A model generated the notes under the pieces. It was given only the letters and a program-made list of their open reading frames with translations. It was not told the origin of the DNA and did not search any database. The translations under genes were made by a program, and so were the position numbers. A stretch of 64,000 nt of DNA, from the NCBI GenBank assembly GCA_963842355.1, contig CAWJGC010000004.1:124001-188000 (forward strand). The letters run 5' to 3'. This DNA is from JASHPR01 sp963842355. GTDB lineage: Bacteria; Actinomycetota; Actinomycetes; Streptosporangiales; Streptosporangiaceae. Shown piece after piece: positions 50,629-59,282 of this stretch (positions are counted from its first letter, which is position 1; every line of letters starts with the position of its first letter).

Positions 50629-51521
50629 GCAGCCGGCGTCACGTCAGCTGCCTGGCCAGCCATAGGAGGGTCATGCCTGCTCAGGAGATGGCCGGGGACA
50701 TGCACGGCGTCGTCGAGCGCCGCCTGCGCCTGATCGACCAGCGCTACACCAGCGGCCGGCGGGCCATCGTCGACTTGCTCGTCAGCGCCGGCCACCCGGT
50801 GAGCATCGGTGACATCGCCGAGCGGCTGCCCGGCCTGCCGCGCAGCTCTGCCTACCGGCATCTGACTGACCTGCACGCGGCCGGGCTCGTACGGCGGGTC
50901 ACGGCCAGCGACGAGTTCACCCGGTTCGAGCTCGCCGAGGACCTGACCGAGCACCACCACCACCTGCTGTGCGTGAACTGCGGCAAGGTCATCGACGTGA
51001 CCCTTCCCGCCGGGTTCGAGCAGCAGGCAGCCGACGCGATCAGCGAGCTTGCCGACGCCGAGGGCTTCGAGGCGCACAGCCACCGGCTGGACGTGCTCGG
51101 CCTCTGCGCCGCCTGCCGCTAACTGCCCGGAGGCTGCCTCCGGTGCCGAGCACCGGAGGCAGGTCCCGAAGACTTCCGCGATGTGGGTGACGTCGGCATA
51201 GCCATGCCGCCGGCCGACATCGGCCACCCAGCGCTCCAGCGCCGCCCCGGGCACCTCAGCCGTCTTGCCGCAGCTACGGCAGATCAGGTGATGGTGATGC
51301 GCGCCGCTGCCGCACGCGCGGTAAGCCTTCTGCCCGTCCGCCGCGAATACCACGTCAGCGCCGCCGCTGCCGGCCAGCGCCTGCAGGGTCCGGTACACCG
51401 TCGTGAGCCCGACCCTGTGCCCTGCGTCACGCAGCCGCGCGTGCAGGTCCTGGGCGCAGACGAACCCGTCCGACGCTGCCAGGGCATCCCGGATGGCCTG
51501 CTGGCGGGCGGTCACGCGCAC
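50625..51521 (-). CDS. Second Fur-family regulator, reading frame without its normal stop
   Basis: GTG 51521 begins MRVTARQQAIRDALAASDGF, then VGLTTVYRTLQALAGSGGAD, AHHHHLICRSCGKTAEVPGA and HIAEVFGTCLRC, a complete Zur/Fur-like domain of about 125 residues. Normally a stop follows the last CxxC. Here the frame passes through the terminator hairpin at 51134-51162 and continues antisense to the other Fur gene until 50625. A lost stop or one-base indel near 51150 is likely, and the real protein probably ends about 51120-51150. It is convergent with the first Fur gene. Either one may be the true Zur. Confidence 0.72.
   Translation of the reverse strand: MRVTARQQAIRDALAASDGFVCAQDLHARLRDAGHRVGLTTVYRTLQALAGSGGADVVFAADGQKAYRACGSGAHHHHLICRSCGKTAEVPGAALERWVADVGRRHGYADVTHIAEVFGTCLRCSAPEAASGQLAAGGAEAEHVQPVAVRLEALGVGKLADRVGCLLLEPGGKGHVDDLAAVHAQQVVVVLGQVLGELEPGELVAGRDPPYEPGRVQVSQMPVGRAARQAGQPLGDVTDAHRVAGADEQVDDGPPAAGVALVDQAQAALDDAVHVPGHLLSRHDPPMAGQAADVTPAA
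50673..51122 (+). CDS. Fur-family regulator, probably Zur
   Basis: Fur-fold regulator of 149 residues. The winged helix is TSGRRAIVDLLVSAGHPVSI and GLPRSSAYRHLTDLHAAGLV. The metal sites are EHHHHLLCVNCGKV and the final GLCAAC, giving two CxxC pairs and the His cluster. Third in the ArsR-His-rich-Fur operon, 44 bases after the previous stop, with a GGAGG site before ATG 50673. The zinc context points to Zur, which would repress znuABC through the nearby 7-1-7 box. Confidence 0.88.
   Translation: MPAQEMAGDMHGVVERRLRLIDQRYTSGRRAIVDLLVSAGHPVSIGDIAERLPGLPRSSAYRHLTDLHAAGLVRRVTASDEFTRFELAEDLTEHHHHLLCVNCGKVIDVTLPAGFEQQAADAISELADAEGFEAHSHRLDVLGLCAACR
51134..51162. terminator. Perfect 13-bp hairpin between convergent Fur genes
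   Basis: CTGCCTCCGGTGC and GCACCGGAGGCAG pair around CGA, 12 bases after the stop of the first Fur gene. Suitable as a bidirectional terminator. Confidence 0.75.
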
Positions 51522-51579
51522 GCGCCCGGCATCCTGGGCGGCACGCGGCGGCAGTTGCGCCACGGCCCGCGGCCCGTGC

Positions 51580-51969
51580 TCAGCAGTTGACGAATTCCGG
51601 GCTCTGGTTGAGGATCTGCGCACGGGGCGACACGAACCCGGCGAGGGCATCCTCGGCAGCCGACGGGTCGAACACAGCCACCCGGTGACAGTTCTGGAAC
51701 GCCAGCCGGACGCCGAAATGCCGCTCCAGCGCCCTCCGCATCGCATCGCTCGCCAGGGCGCGCAGCAGCTCGCCGCGTGCCGCCTCGTCCGGCGGCGGGA
51801 CCTGGTTGTCGGCGAAGCCCTGGCTGGCCGACGGAAGCCTGTCCGCCAGGCCGCTGATCACCGACCACGCATACGGCAGTGAGGTGCGCACACACTCCAC
51901 GAACTGCTCGTCATCTACCGCGCCAGCGCGCGCCTGCTCCAGCAGTCCTGCCGGGACTGTTAACGACAT
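51580..51969 (-). CDS. SCO5389-family conserved protein
   Basis: Protein of 129 residues: MSLTVPAGLLEQARAGAVDD, EQFVECVRTSLPYAWSVISG, then FADNQVPPPDEAARGELLRA, LASDAMRRALERHFGVRLAF and PRAQILNQSPEF. It matches the actinobacterial SCO5389 family, whose role is unknown. ATG 51969 has GGAAGGAG upstream. It lies on the same strand as and 58 bases before the second Fur gene, suggesting a two-gene unit. Confidence 0.85.
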   Translation of the reverse strand: MSLTVPAGLLEQARAGAVDDEQFVECVRTSLPYAWSVISGLADRLPSASQGFADNQVPPPDEAARGELLRALASDAMRRALERHFGVRLAFQNCHRVAVFDPSAAEDALAGFVSPRAQILNQSPEFVNC

Positions 51970-52096
51970 GACCAACTCCTTCCTCGCTCATCTCGATGTC
52001 CGGCGGCACGGTCACGGGCCGCCGCCCCCGCACGGGAGGGATCCGCCGACTGGCTTGACCCTCAGGGCTCGTGCCGGCACACTGAGCATCCTGACA

Positions 52097-52111
52097 CGAG
52101 AATGGGTCTCA
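52097..52111. promoter_or_regulatory. Weak Zur-like half-box before the P-loop remnant
   Basis: CGAGAATGGGTCTCA keeps the right arm of the znuA box (GTCTCA) but only part of the left arm. It lies 18 bases before ATG 52129. Confidence 0.35.
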
Positions 52112-52128
52112 GTCTAGAAAGACAGACG

Positions 52129-52347
52129 ATGAAAGTCGCGTTCGTCGGCAAGGGCGGCAGCGGCAAGACCACGCTGGCATCCCTCTTCATCCGGTACCTG
52201 GCGCACGCCCTAGATCGTGCTGTCCGCCCGGGCCGGGTGCCCGGCTTGCCCGGGGGGTTCTCACGCCTCTGGCCGGTAGAGCGCGGCAATGTCTTCGGAG
52301 CTGGCCCACCGGCTGTAGGTGGGCGACTGCGGCCAGCCCTCGGGTGA
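52129..52347 (+). pseudogene. CooC/MinD-like P-loop ATPase, N-terminal remnant
   Basis: MKVAFVGKGGSGKTTLASLF then IRYLAHA is the deviant Walker A start of CooC/ArsA/MinD-type ATPases. After 27 codons the sequence becomes unrelated and runs into the DUF899 remnant on the other strand. The gene was cut by a rearrangement whose junction lies near 52210. Confidence 0.65.
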
Positions 52348-52545
52348 GTCCTGCCACTCCTCCTGCCGCCCGTACGACAGCAGGTCGATCAGCGTGAAGG
52401 CGTGACTGAGCTGCTCGGTGCCGCGGCCGCTGGTGTGCCAGGTGCGATACACGGTGTCGCCATCGCGCAGAAACAGGTTGACAGCGAATCCGCCGCCGTG
52501 CGGCGCCTCCGTGGAACGGTGATGCGAGTTCACGCCTGATTTCTC
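52261..52545 (-). pseudogene. DUF899 (thioredoxin-like) protein, C-terminal remnant
   Basis: Reads NLFLRDGDTVYRTWHTSGRG, TEQLSHAFTLIDLLSYGRQE and EWQDSPEGWPQSPTYSRW, the conserved end of DUF899 proteins. The N-terminal thioredoxin-like part is missing upstream of 52545. Dead fragment. Confidence 0.7.
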
Positions 52546-52902
52546 GGGTGCGCGGCGGGACTCTGGTGTCCGTCGTGATGGTGCCCACGCCTGCGGTGTG
52601 TTCCTTTCCGGCTTGGTCAGCGTGCGCCGGGCGGGCTGTTCCCGCAACCGGCCTCTCGCTGCGCTCGCCCGGGCCGGCCACAGATCTTTTCCGGGCCGCG
52701 GGCCATTCCGCCTTGGTGTCGGCTGCGCCGGCGCTGTCCCTTTCTTTGCCCGCGGGAAAACATCTTGGCCCGCCCGGGCCAGCCGGTGTGACGGGCCCGG
52801 CCCTATGCCCGGCGCTGTCACCTGACCGCCGGAAGGGCCCCGCAGTCCCCGAGCCGCCACCAGGGCGGCCAGCCCTCCCGGCAGCGCACCAGGAGGAATC
52901 TC
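52546..52902. other. Gene-poor GC-rich stretch before ssb
   Basis: No credible gene. The last bases hold the AGGAGG ribosome site of the SSB gene. Confidence 0.45.
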
Positions 52903-53337
52903 ATGAACCCGATCAGCATCACCGTCACCGGCCGCCTGGGCGATGACCCCCGCACGTTCACCACCCGCGATGGCACCGACGGCGTCGAGTTGCGCCTGGC
53001 CATCGACCTTCCTCCCCGCGGTGGCTCCGGCGAGGGCATCACCCGCTGGGTGAAGGTGACCGCCTTCGGCCTGCTGGCCACCCGCGCCGCCGAGTCGGTG
53101 CGCAAGGGCGACCGGGTGACCGTGGTGGCCGATGACCTGACCGCCGAGGCCTGGGCCGCGACCGGCAGCGGCGAGCCCCGCGCCCGGGTCGCGCTGCGGG
53201 CCCGCGAGATCGCCGCGTCGATGGCGTTCGACACGCTGCGCACCGGCTACGCCGACCGCAAGCGCGCGGGGGCGGGCCGCGCGCCCGCCCCCGCCTTCAT
53301 GCGCCACTGTCACTCGTCTCCGAAGGAACCAACATGA
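52903..53337 (+). CDS. Single-stranded DNA-binding protein (accessory)
   Basis: OB-fold SSB of 144 residues: MNPISITVTGRLGDDPRTFT, GVELRLAIDLPPRGGSG, ITRWVKVTAFGLLATRAAES and VRKGDRVTVVADDLTAEAW. The acidic C-terminal tip of housekeeping SSB (DDDIPF) is absent, as in plasmid and phage copies; the tail is Arg/Ala-rich instead. ATG 52903 has AGGAGG upstream. Its stop overlaps the next start (ATGA). First of an SSB-DUF4192-DUF2786 set. Confidence 0.85.
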   Translation: MNPISITVTGRLGDDPRTFTTRDGTDGVELRLAIDLPPRGGSGEGITRWVKVTAFGLLATRAAESVRKGDRVTVVADDLTAEAWAATGSGEPRARVALRAREIAASMAFDTLRTGYADRKRAGAGRAPAPAFMRHCHSSPKEPT

Positions 53338-54016
53338 ACCACCATCCAGAACGGCCGCCGGTGCAGATCAGCTCCCCGGCCGGACTCATCGCCGTCGTCC
53401 CGCACCTGCTCGGCTTCACCCCCGGGCCAGCCTCGTCGTCATCGGCGTCAGCCCGCAGCGCGGGCGGGTGCGGCTGACGTTCCGCTACGACCTGCCCGAT
53501 CCGCCCGAGGCCGCCGAGGCGGCCGCCATCGCCGGGCACGCGCTCGGCGTGCTGTCCCGTCACCGCATCGCGATCGCCGTCGTGATCGGCTACGGGCCCG
53601 GGCCGCTGGTCACCCCGCTCGCCGACGCGATACGCGAGGCATCGTCGCGCAGCGGCGTGGGCCTGCGTGACGTCCTGCGCGTGGATGAGGGACGGTACTG
53701 GTCCTACATCTGCCGTGAGTCTTCGTGCTGCCCCGCCGAGGGCGTGCCGCTGGACGCCTCGAACCATCCCGCCGCGCAGGCCATGACCGCCGCCGGGGTG
53801 ACGGTCCTGCCCGGCCGCGAGGCCCTGGCCGCGACGCTCGCCCCGGTCACCGGGCCCGATGCCGAGGTGATGGCCTGGGCGACCCGGCGCGCCCGGCTAC
53901 TCCATGGCCGAGCTGATCCGCCAGGCGATCAGCGCGGGCCTGCCTCCCTCGGCGGCCCGGCTGCCGATGACTCCCGAGGACGTCGCTGCCTCCTACGCCG
54001 ATCGGCTGGGCGGCTG
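53334..54016 (+). pseudogene. DUF4192 protein with two frameshifts
   Basis: ATG 53334 overlaps the ssb stop and reads MNHHPERPPVQISSPAGLIA then VVPHLLGFTPG. One base is lost near 53430; the next frame gives SLVVIGVSPQRGRVRLTFRY and YWSYICRESSCCPAEGVPLD. A second lesion near 53893 leads to YSMAELIRQAISAGLPPSAA and EDVAASYADRLGG before TGA 54016. DUF4192 proteins are common on actinobacterial chromosomes and mobile elements; the function is unknown. Both lesions sit in G/C runs, so sequencing error is possible. Confidence 0.75.
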
Positions 54017-54098
54017 ACCATCTCTTCCGCGCAGGGCCGGGTTCAGCCCGGCCCGGCGCGGCCGTTCCGGCAACTCCCGATGATGAAAGGACTCCTCG

Positions 54099-54830
54099 AT
54101 GGCCAGTGACGATGCGCTGCTCGGGCCCGTCCGCAAACTCCTCGCCAAGGCCGAGGCCGAGGGCGTGCCACCCGCCGAGGCCGAAGCCCTCACCGCCCAG
54201 GCGGCCGAGCTGATCGCCCGCCACGGCATCGACCGGGCGCTGCTGGCCGCGGCCGGGCCCGAGACCGACCAGCCCGGCAGCAAGGTCATGGACCTGCCGA
54301 ACCCGTGGGGGCGGGTCAAGGCGCACCTGCTGTGCGGGCTCGCCGCCGCGATGCGGTGCCAGGCCATCCTGACCAGCAGCACCGGCAGCGTCCGCGTGCA
54401 CGTCTTCGGCTACCAGTCCGACCTCGAGCGCCTCGACCTGCTGTACACCTCCCTCCTGCTGCAGCAGGCCAGCGGACTGCAGCAGGCGCGGATACCCGAG
54501 TGGACCAGGAGCCCGCGAGCCTGGCGGCGCAGCTGGCTGCTCGGCTTCGCCACCGCCGTGATCGCCCGGGTCCGCGCCGCCGAGCACGCCGCCGCCAGCC
54601 AGGCGACGCGCCCGGACGCCGCCGACGGCTCCCGGGCCGCCCTCGTCCTCGCCGACCGGACGCAAGTCATCCGGGGCGAGGCCGAACGGGCGTACCCGCT
54701 CACCCGCTCCGCGCGGATCACCTACAGCGGAACCGGTTACCGCGACGGCTACGCCGAGGGCGGCAAGGCGAACATCGGCGGAACCCGTCTGACGCCCGGC
54801 CCGGCGAGCCCAGCCCGGCCGCTGTCCTGA
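54099..54830 (+). CDS. DUF2786 domain protein
   Basis: Protein of 243 residues. The N-terminal DUF2786 domain reads VRKLLAKAEAEGVPPAEAEA, LTAQAAELIARHGIDRALLA. A middle domain (AAMRCQAILTSSTGSVRVHV, FGYQSDLERLDLLYTSLLLQ) and the C-terminal GTGYRDGYAEGGKANIGG follow the usual architecture of these proteins in actinobacterial plasmids and phages. The role is unknown; the R-H-G-x-D motif is conserved. It is 82 bases after the DUF4192 stop, in the same orientation, and looks intact. Confidence 0.8.
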   Translation: MASDDALLGPVRKLLAKAEAEGVPPAEAEALTAQAAELIARHGIDRALLAAAGPETDQPGSKVMDLPNPWGRVKAHLLCGLAAAMRCQAILTSSTGSVRVHVFGYQSDLERLDLLYTSLLLQQASGLQQARIPEWTRSPRAWRRSWLLGFATAVIARVRAAEHAAASQATRPDAADGSRAALVLADRTQVIRGEAERAYPLTRSARITYSGTGYRDGYAEGGKANIGGTRLTPGPASPARPLS

Positions 54831-55164
54831 CCGTTCAGGCCCGGTCCGCCGGGAGCCAGGATACTTCCGATATGGCCCGGCAGAGCAAATTCCCGTGGCC
54901 GGCGGGCTGAAGCTCATCCCGGGCCGCCTCGGTCACCGGACGGGACCGCACACTCAGCCGGGTCCGCCGCGCTGGTGAGGCCCTGCGCCCGGCTGCGGGT
55001 CCCCGGCGGGCGGGTCGCGGCGCATCCCGACTTGATCAGTCTCGCAGGCGCGGTTTGGTGCACGGCCTGTTACTGCGGCCGCTGCCGCCCGGGGATTCGC
55101 GCGAAGCGGCAGACACCCGCCGGTTCCGCAGCGGCTGCGTGATCGGCGGGCGTCGGGCGCCGGC
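54831..55164. other. Gene-poor stretch
   Basis: No credible gene, repeat or hairpin was seen. Confidence 0.45.
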
Positions 55165-55431
55165 TCAGTGATCGGCCGGGCGCCGTGCGCGGACATGTCC
55201 GCAGGATCGCCTGCGAGGTGACATGCCGCCGGGACTGGCGGCGTGACCGTCAGGGTGACGCGGCTGGCCGCCAGGGTGAGGGCGCCGCCCGCTCTGGTCA
55301 GCCCCGGCCCGGCCCGGCCACGGCGGCCGGCGGCCGGTGTGACGAGCGGCTGCGTGCCATGCGTCGCGGCGGCGGGACGATGGGGAAGCGATGTGTTGCT
55401 GTGCGTGTGTGTTGTGTGTGTGGTGGTTCAT
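55165..55431 (-). CDS. Possible short protein or leader peptide with His/Thr/Asn N-terminus
   Basis: ATG 55431 has an excellent AAGGAG site at 6-base spacing and an operator-like palindrome 20 bases further up. The first 13 codons read MNHHTHNTHAQQH, a striking His-rich opening encoded by a CA-rich run. The remainder (to 55165) is Arg/Pro/Gly-rich and may not be real, so the product could be a short leader peptide ending by frameshift. No downstream gene on this strand is evident. Confidence 0.4.
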   Translation of the reverse strand: MNHHTHNTHAQQHIASPSSRRRDAWHAAARHTGRRPPWPGRAGADQSGRRPHPGGQPRHPDGHAASPGGMSPRRRSCGHVRARRPADH

Positions 55432-55451
55432 GATTTCTCCTTGTAGTACTG

Positions 55452-55468
55452 TCGCCGACTGTCGGCGA
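55452..55468. promoter_or_regulatory. 7-3-7 palindrome with TATA-like element
   Basis: TCGCCGACTGTCGGCGA has perfect arms, and ATATATCG follows directly. On the minus strand it sits where a -10/operator for ATG 55431 would be. Confidence 0.55.
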
Positions 55469-56564
55469 TATATCGTTAACTCGCTGTGCGGAGAGCCTAT
55501 TCCCCTCGGCGGGAAGTTCTTTCCCCGGGACCGGGCCCGGCGGGCGGCAAGGTGCTGGCGCCCGAAGCCAGGAACACTTACCCGGGCAGGGCGGGCGGCC
55601 CGGGCGCCGTTGCCCCCTGACCCGATGCCGGCTCCGGCTGAAATTTGCCCACTGGCAGCCACGATGGACTGCCCGGAGACGGCCAGCCCGATAACGGAAT
55701 GTGACTGGCCGCGGAGCTGCAGCCGCGCCTGATCCGCCGATCTATATGGATTTCCTGTTTGGTGCGGGCCGAGACGCTTGCCGTCCCGATCTGGGCGTTC
55801 TGCGTACCGAAAGCTGGGAGCAGGACTCCGGGAAATCTGGCCGGGTGCTGATCGTCGCGACGACCATAGCGGCCTCGTGGGTCATGGTCATCGTGCAGCC
55901 TGTGCGCGGCGGCCCGGGAGCGGTGATGCGCCTTGGGCCGGTGCTTCGCCGCGTTCATCGGGGAGCTTCGCGTTAGCCATATCGGCGGGCCTGGTCTGCG
56001 CCCGTCTTCACCGGCCGGGCTCGGAGTCGCGCAGCCGGGCGTTTGGTCAGCTCCCTCTTCGGGTGTGAGCAGGCCGGACAGCAGTGTGCCTGGGCCGGCG
56101 TCGTCCAGCATGCCAGCGACATACTGGTTGATCCTTCCCGCCGGCGTTCGCATCGCTGCGAGCTCCTGGCGCCAGGCCGCCGGCGCTGCGGGGCGCCGGT
56201 GGCGGTACTGGACCTCAGTGAAGTGCCAGGCGCGGCCTGGCTGGCGTCACAGCCAGTGGTCAGCAGTTCCTCGTGAGTTCACGGTGCTGGGCTGCGAGCT
56301 TGGGTCCTGCTTCCCGGGTATGGGCTGCACCCGCTGGGTGCGGCTGCCTGTGGTGTCCCGGCCGGCGGACACGGACGCCGGGCCGACGCCAGCGGCGGAT
56401 TCGCTCAATGCGCGAACCGGCAGGCAGCAGGCCTGCTCGGCGGCCGTCGGTGAGCCAAGTGCCAGCGGCCGAGCCCGAACCGGCCGTGCGGCCGGACCGT
56501 CGGCACGGAGCCGGACCGCAAAAAGCTATTGACTGACTGACTCGCTCAATTTACGATCGGGGTC
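55469..56564. other. Long gene-poor stretch
   Basis: No recognised gene in about 1.1 kb. A protein-like minus-strand segment near 56010-56225 (WRQELAAMRTPAGRINQYVA, GMLDDAGPGTLLSGLLTPEE) may be a remnant of an unknown gene. Confidence 0.35.
56528..56550. promoter_or_regulatory. Candidate TetR operator
   Basis: ATTGA and TCAAT arms enclose a TGAC-TGAC-TGAC run, 15 bases upstream of the TetR start. Confidence 0.4.
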
Positions 56565-57422
56565 GTGCCCAGAGTTCCGGCAAGTGAGCGCCTGGCGTCC
56601 ATAGCCACCGCGGCCACCGAGGCCTTCGGGCGACTGGGCTACCGGGGTACTCTCACCGCGGACGTAGCTGCCAGGGCGGGCATGTCAGCGGGGTCGCTGT
56701 TCACCTACGTCGAGTCCAAGGAAGCGCTCTTCCATCTGGTGTTCCTTCACGGCCTGGGCCAGCTGCCGGAGCCGCCTGCGGTGCTGCCGCTGGGCACCCC
56801 GGGGCCGGGGGAGACCCTCGCGCTGATCGGGCGTGCCCTGCGCGAGATCCCGGTGCCCCGCCTGCGGGCGGCCCTGGCCGGGAACGAGCCCGCTGATGTC
56901 GCCGGGGAGCTGCGCGGGATCGTCGAGGAGCTCTACGACCTGACCGAGCGGTACTGGCCGCTGCTCGCGGTCATCGAGCGCTGCGCGGTGGAGCTGCCCG
57001 AGCTGGAAGCCGCCTGGTTCGGCGGGGCCCGCGCCGACATCCACGCCGAGCTGGGTCAGTACCTGCAGCGCCGGACGGCCAGCCGGCGGCTGCGCCCGAT
57101 GCCCGATGCCATGGTGACCGCCAAGGTGCTCATCGAGTCGGTGGCGTGGTTTGCCTGGCACCGCCATGAGGGCCGCGACGCGGCGCTGTATGACGACCAG
57201 ACCGCCCGGCGCACGGTCATCGACTTCGCCTGCGCCGCCCTCGCGCCCGACAGCGCGCCGGCTGGCGCGCGACCTCACACCGCCCGCCGCGGATCACCGC
57301 AAGGTTTACCCCCGGACCCCGCGCCCAAGGAGCACCAGTCATGGACACAGCCGCCAGCGACTATCCACCCGGCGACCCCGGAGCATCCGGCGCCGGCCTC
57401 GACCGGGCGCTGCCCGGGCTGA
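56565..57422 (+). CDS. TetR-family regulator, C-terminus running into the next gene
   Basis: Repressor beginning at GTG 56565: ERLASIATAATEAFGRLGYR, GTLTADVAARAGMSAGSLFT and YVESKEALFHLV form the HTH. The ligand domain ends near RRTVIDFACAALAPDSAP (about residue 228). The last 55 residues are Pro/Thr-rich and overlap the next start by 82 bases, so the natural stop has probably been lost or frameshifted around 57265. The ligand is unknown; it probably regulates the downstream glycosyltransferase. Confidence 0.8.
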   Translation: MPRVPASERLASIATAATEAFGRLGYRGTLTADVAARAGMSAGSLFTYVESKEALFHLVFLHGLGQLPEPPAVLPLGTPGPGETLALIGRALREIPVPRLRAALAGNEPADVAGELRGIVEELYDLTERYWPLLAVIERCAVELPELEAAWFGGARADIHAELGQYLQRRTASRRLRPMPDAMVTAKVLIESVAWFAWHRHEGRDAALYDDQTARRTVIDFACAALAPDSAPAGARPHTARRGSPQGLPPDPAPKEHQSWTQPPATIHPATPEHPAPASTGRCPG

Positions 57423-59002
57423 GCCAGGCCTGCCCGGCCGGCCCGATCCCAGCCGCCGAATCCGGCCAGCGACCGGGGCAGGCCCCGGGCGCCGCTGCCG
57501 TGATGCCGGTCGCCAGCCCGTTCGACCGGCGCGTGATCTGGGTTGGCGGAATCGTGTTCGCCGTGCTGATGGCGTTGTCGGCGCGGTATGGCTTTCACCG
57601 CGACGAGCTGTACTTCCTGGACGGCGCGCGGCATCTGCAGGCCAGCTATGTTGATCAGCCGGTGCTCGCGCCGCTATTGGCGTGGGTGTCACTCAAGCTG
57701 TTCGGCGTGTCGCTGGCCGGACTGCGGGTGTGGCCCGCGCTCGCAGCGTGGGCCACGGTCGTGGCCGGCGGGCTGACCGCCCGCGAGTTCGGCGGCGGCA
57801 AGCGGGCGCAGCTGCTGGCGGCGATCGGCACCGCGACGATGCCGGTGCTGCTGTCGGCCGCCCATGTGGCCAACACGACCGCCTACGAACTGCTGGCGTG
57901 GGCGGGCCTGGCGCTGGTGGTGGCCAGGATCGGGCGGACCGGCGACTGCCGCTGGTGGCTGGCCGGGGGCCTGGTCGCGGGCCTTGGTGTGGCGGACGAC
58001 CACAGCATGAGCTTCTTCGCCATCGCACTGGTGATCGGCGCGCTGGCTAGCGGCGGCCGCCCGATGATCTGGAATCGCTGGTTCCTGGGCGGCGCGGCGA
58101 TCGCGGTGGCTTTCGAGGTTCCCGACCTGTGGTGGCAGGCACACCACGGGTGGGCGACCATCGCCATGACCCACGCGCTGAACCAGGAGAACGGCGGCCT
58201 GGCCCACATCGGCACCTGGGCCGTCGGCCAGCTGGGCATGGTCACCGTGGCCCTGGCCTGGGTCTGGGTGGCCGGGCTGCGGTTCCTGTGGCGGTCCGCC
58301 CGGCCGCTATGGCGGGCGATGGCCTGGGCGTACGGGCTGCTGTTCGTGCTCTTCGCGGTCACCACCGGCGCGAAGACCTATTACCTGGGCGCCGCATACG
58401 TGTACCTGCTCGCCGCCGGCGCCGTGGCCATCGACGCATGGCTGCAGGCGCGGCCCGGCCGGCTGCGCAATCTGCTGCTGGCCAGCGCGCTCACCACCGC
58501 GCTGGCCGTCCCGATCGTCTGGCCGGTGCTCCCGGCGGCTGACCTCGCCTGGACCTACAAAACCAATCCCACCCTGGGCGAGACCGCTGGCTGGCCCCAG
58601 TTCCTGCGGACCGTTGACGGGGTGTGGAAGTCGCTGCCGCCGCGCCAGCGCGCCAGCGCGGTGATCTTCACCGGCGACTACGGCGAAGCCGGCGCCATCA
58701 ACGAGCTCGGCCGGGGGACCGGGCTGCCGGCCGCCGTGAGCGGGCAGAACAGCGAATGGTGGTGGGGACCAGGAAACCCGCACGCCACCACCGTGGTGGC
58801 CGTCATCCCCGGACCCGTCGATATCACCGGCCACGCCGCTTACCTTTACCTCAGCCAGTTCTTCACCCGCGTGCGGGTGGCGGCCACGCTGTCGAATCCG
58901 TACGGCATCCACAACCAGGAATGGGGCGGCCACGTCTACATTTGCACCGGCCTCCGCCACCCGTGGGCCCAGCTATGGCCACGGCTACGCCACTACTCCT
59001 GA
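57341..59002 (+). CDS. GT39/ArnT-like membrane glycosyltransferase
   Basis: Polytopic protein of 553 residues with the PMT_2 signature. The first helix (VIWVGGIVFAVLMALSARYG) is followed by FHRDELYFLDGARHLQASYV with the catalytic acidic residue in the first external loop, then ten or so helices (GKRAQLLAAIGTATMPVLLS, ARPLWRAMAWAYGLLFVLF). It would transfer a sugar from a polyprenyl-phosphate donor to an extracytoplasmic acceptor. The N-terminal 60 residues are Pro/Gly/Ala-rich and overlap the TetR frame; a later start such as ATG 57503 (MPVASPFDRR) is also plausible. Confidence 0.85.
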   Translation: MDTAASDYPPGDPGASGAGLDRALPGLSQACPAGPIPAAESGQRPGQAPGAAAVMPVASPFDRRVIWVGGIVFAVLMALSARYGFHRDELYFLDGARHLQASYVDQPVLAPLLAWVSLKLFGVSLAGLRVWPALAAWATVVAGGLTAREFGGGKRAQLLAAIGTATMPVLLSAAHVANTTAYELLAWAGLALVVARIGRTGDCRWWLAGGLVAGLGVADDHSMSFFAIALVIGALASGGRPMIWNRWFLGGAAIAVAFEVPDLWWQAHHGWATIAMTHALNQENGGLAHIGTWAVGQLGMVTVALAWVWVAGLRFLWRSARPLWRAMAWAYGLLFVLFAVTTGAKTYYLGAAYVYLLAAGAVAIDAWLQARPGRLRNLLLASALTTALAVPIVWPVLPAADLAWTYKTNPTLGETAGWPQFLRTVDGVWKSLPPRQRASAVIFTGDYGEAGAINELGRGTGLPAAVSGQNSEWWWGPGNPHATTVVAVIPGPVDITGHAAYLYLSQFFTRVRVAATLSNPYGIHNQEWGGHVYICTGLRHPWAQLWPRLRHYS

Positions 59003-59282
59003 CACCCAGGCCGCCAGCAACCGCCCGAGCGCAGGCTGCGAGGCCTGCTTCGCCCGGCACCACCGGAGCGATCACAAACCCGCGGCGGGGCAGGAAAACA
59101 GACCATCTACCAGGTGGCCGCCATCGAAAGGCGCAGTCATCCTGAAGGACTTCGAGGGCGCGCCGCCGCCGAGATCCCCGTCCCTGACAGCCGCGACCTC
59201 GCCAGTGACCTGGGTGCTCTGCGCGCGGCGGGCGGCCCATCCGGCGGTCACGCGGAGAGTAAGAAGTCGGCGGACGCGCCAG

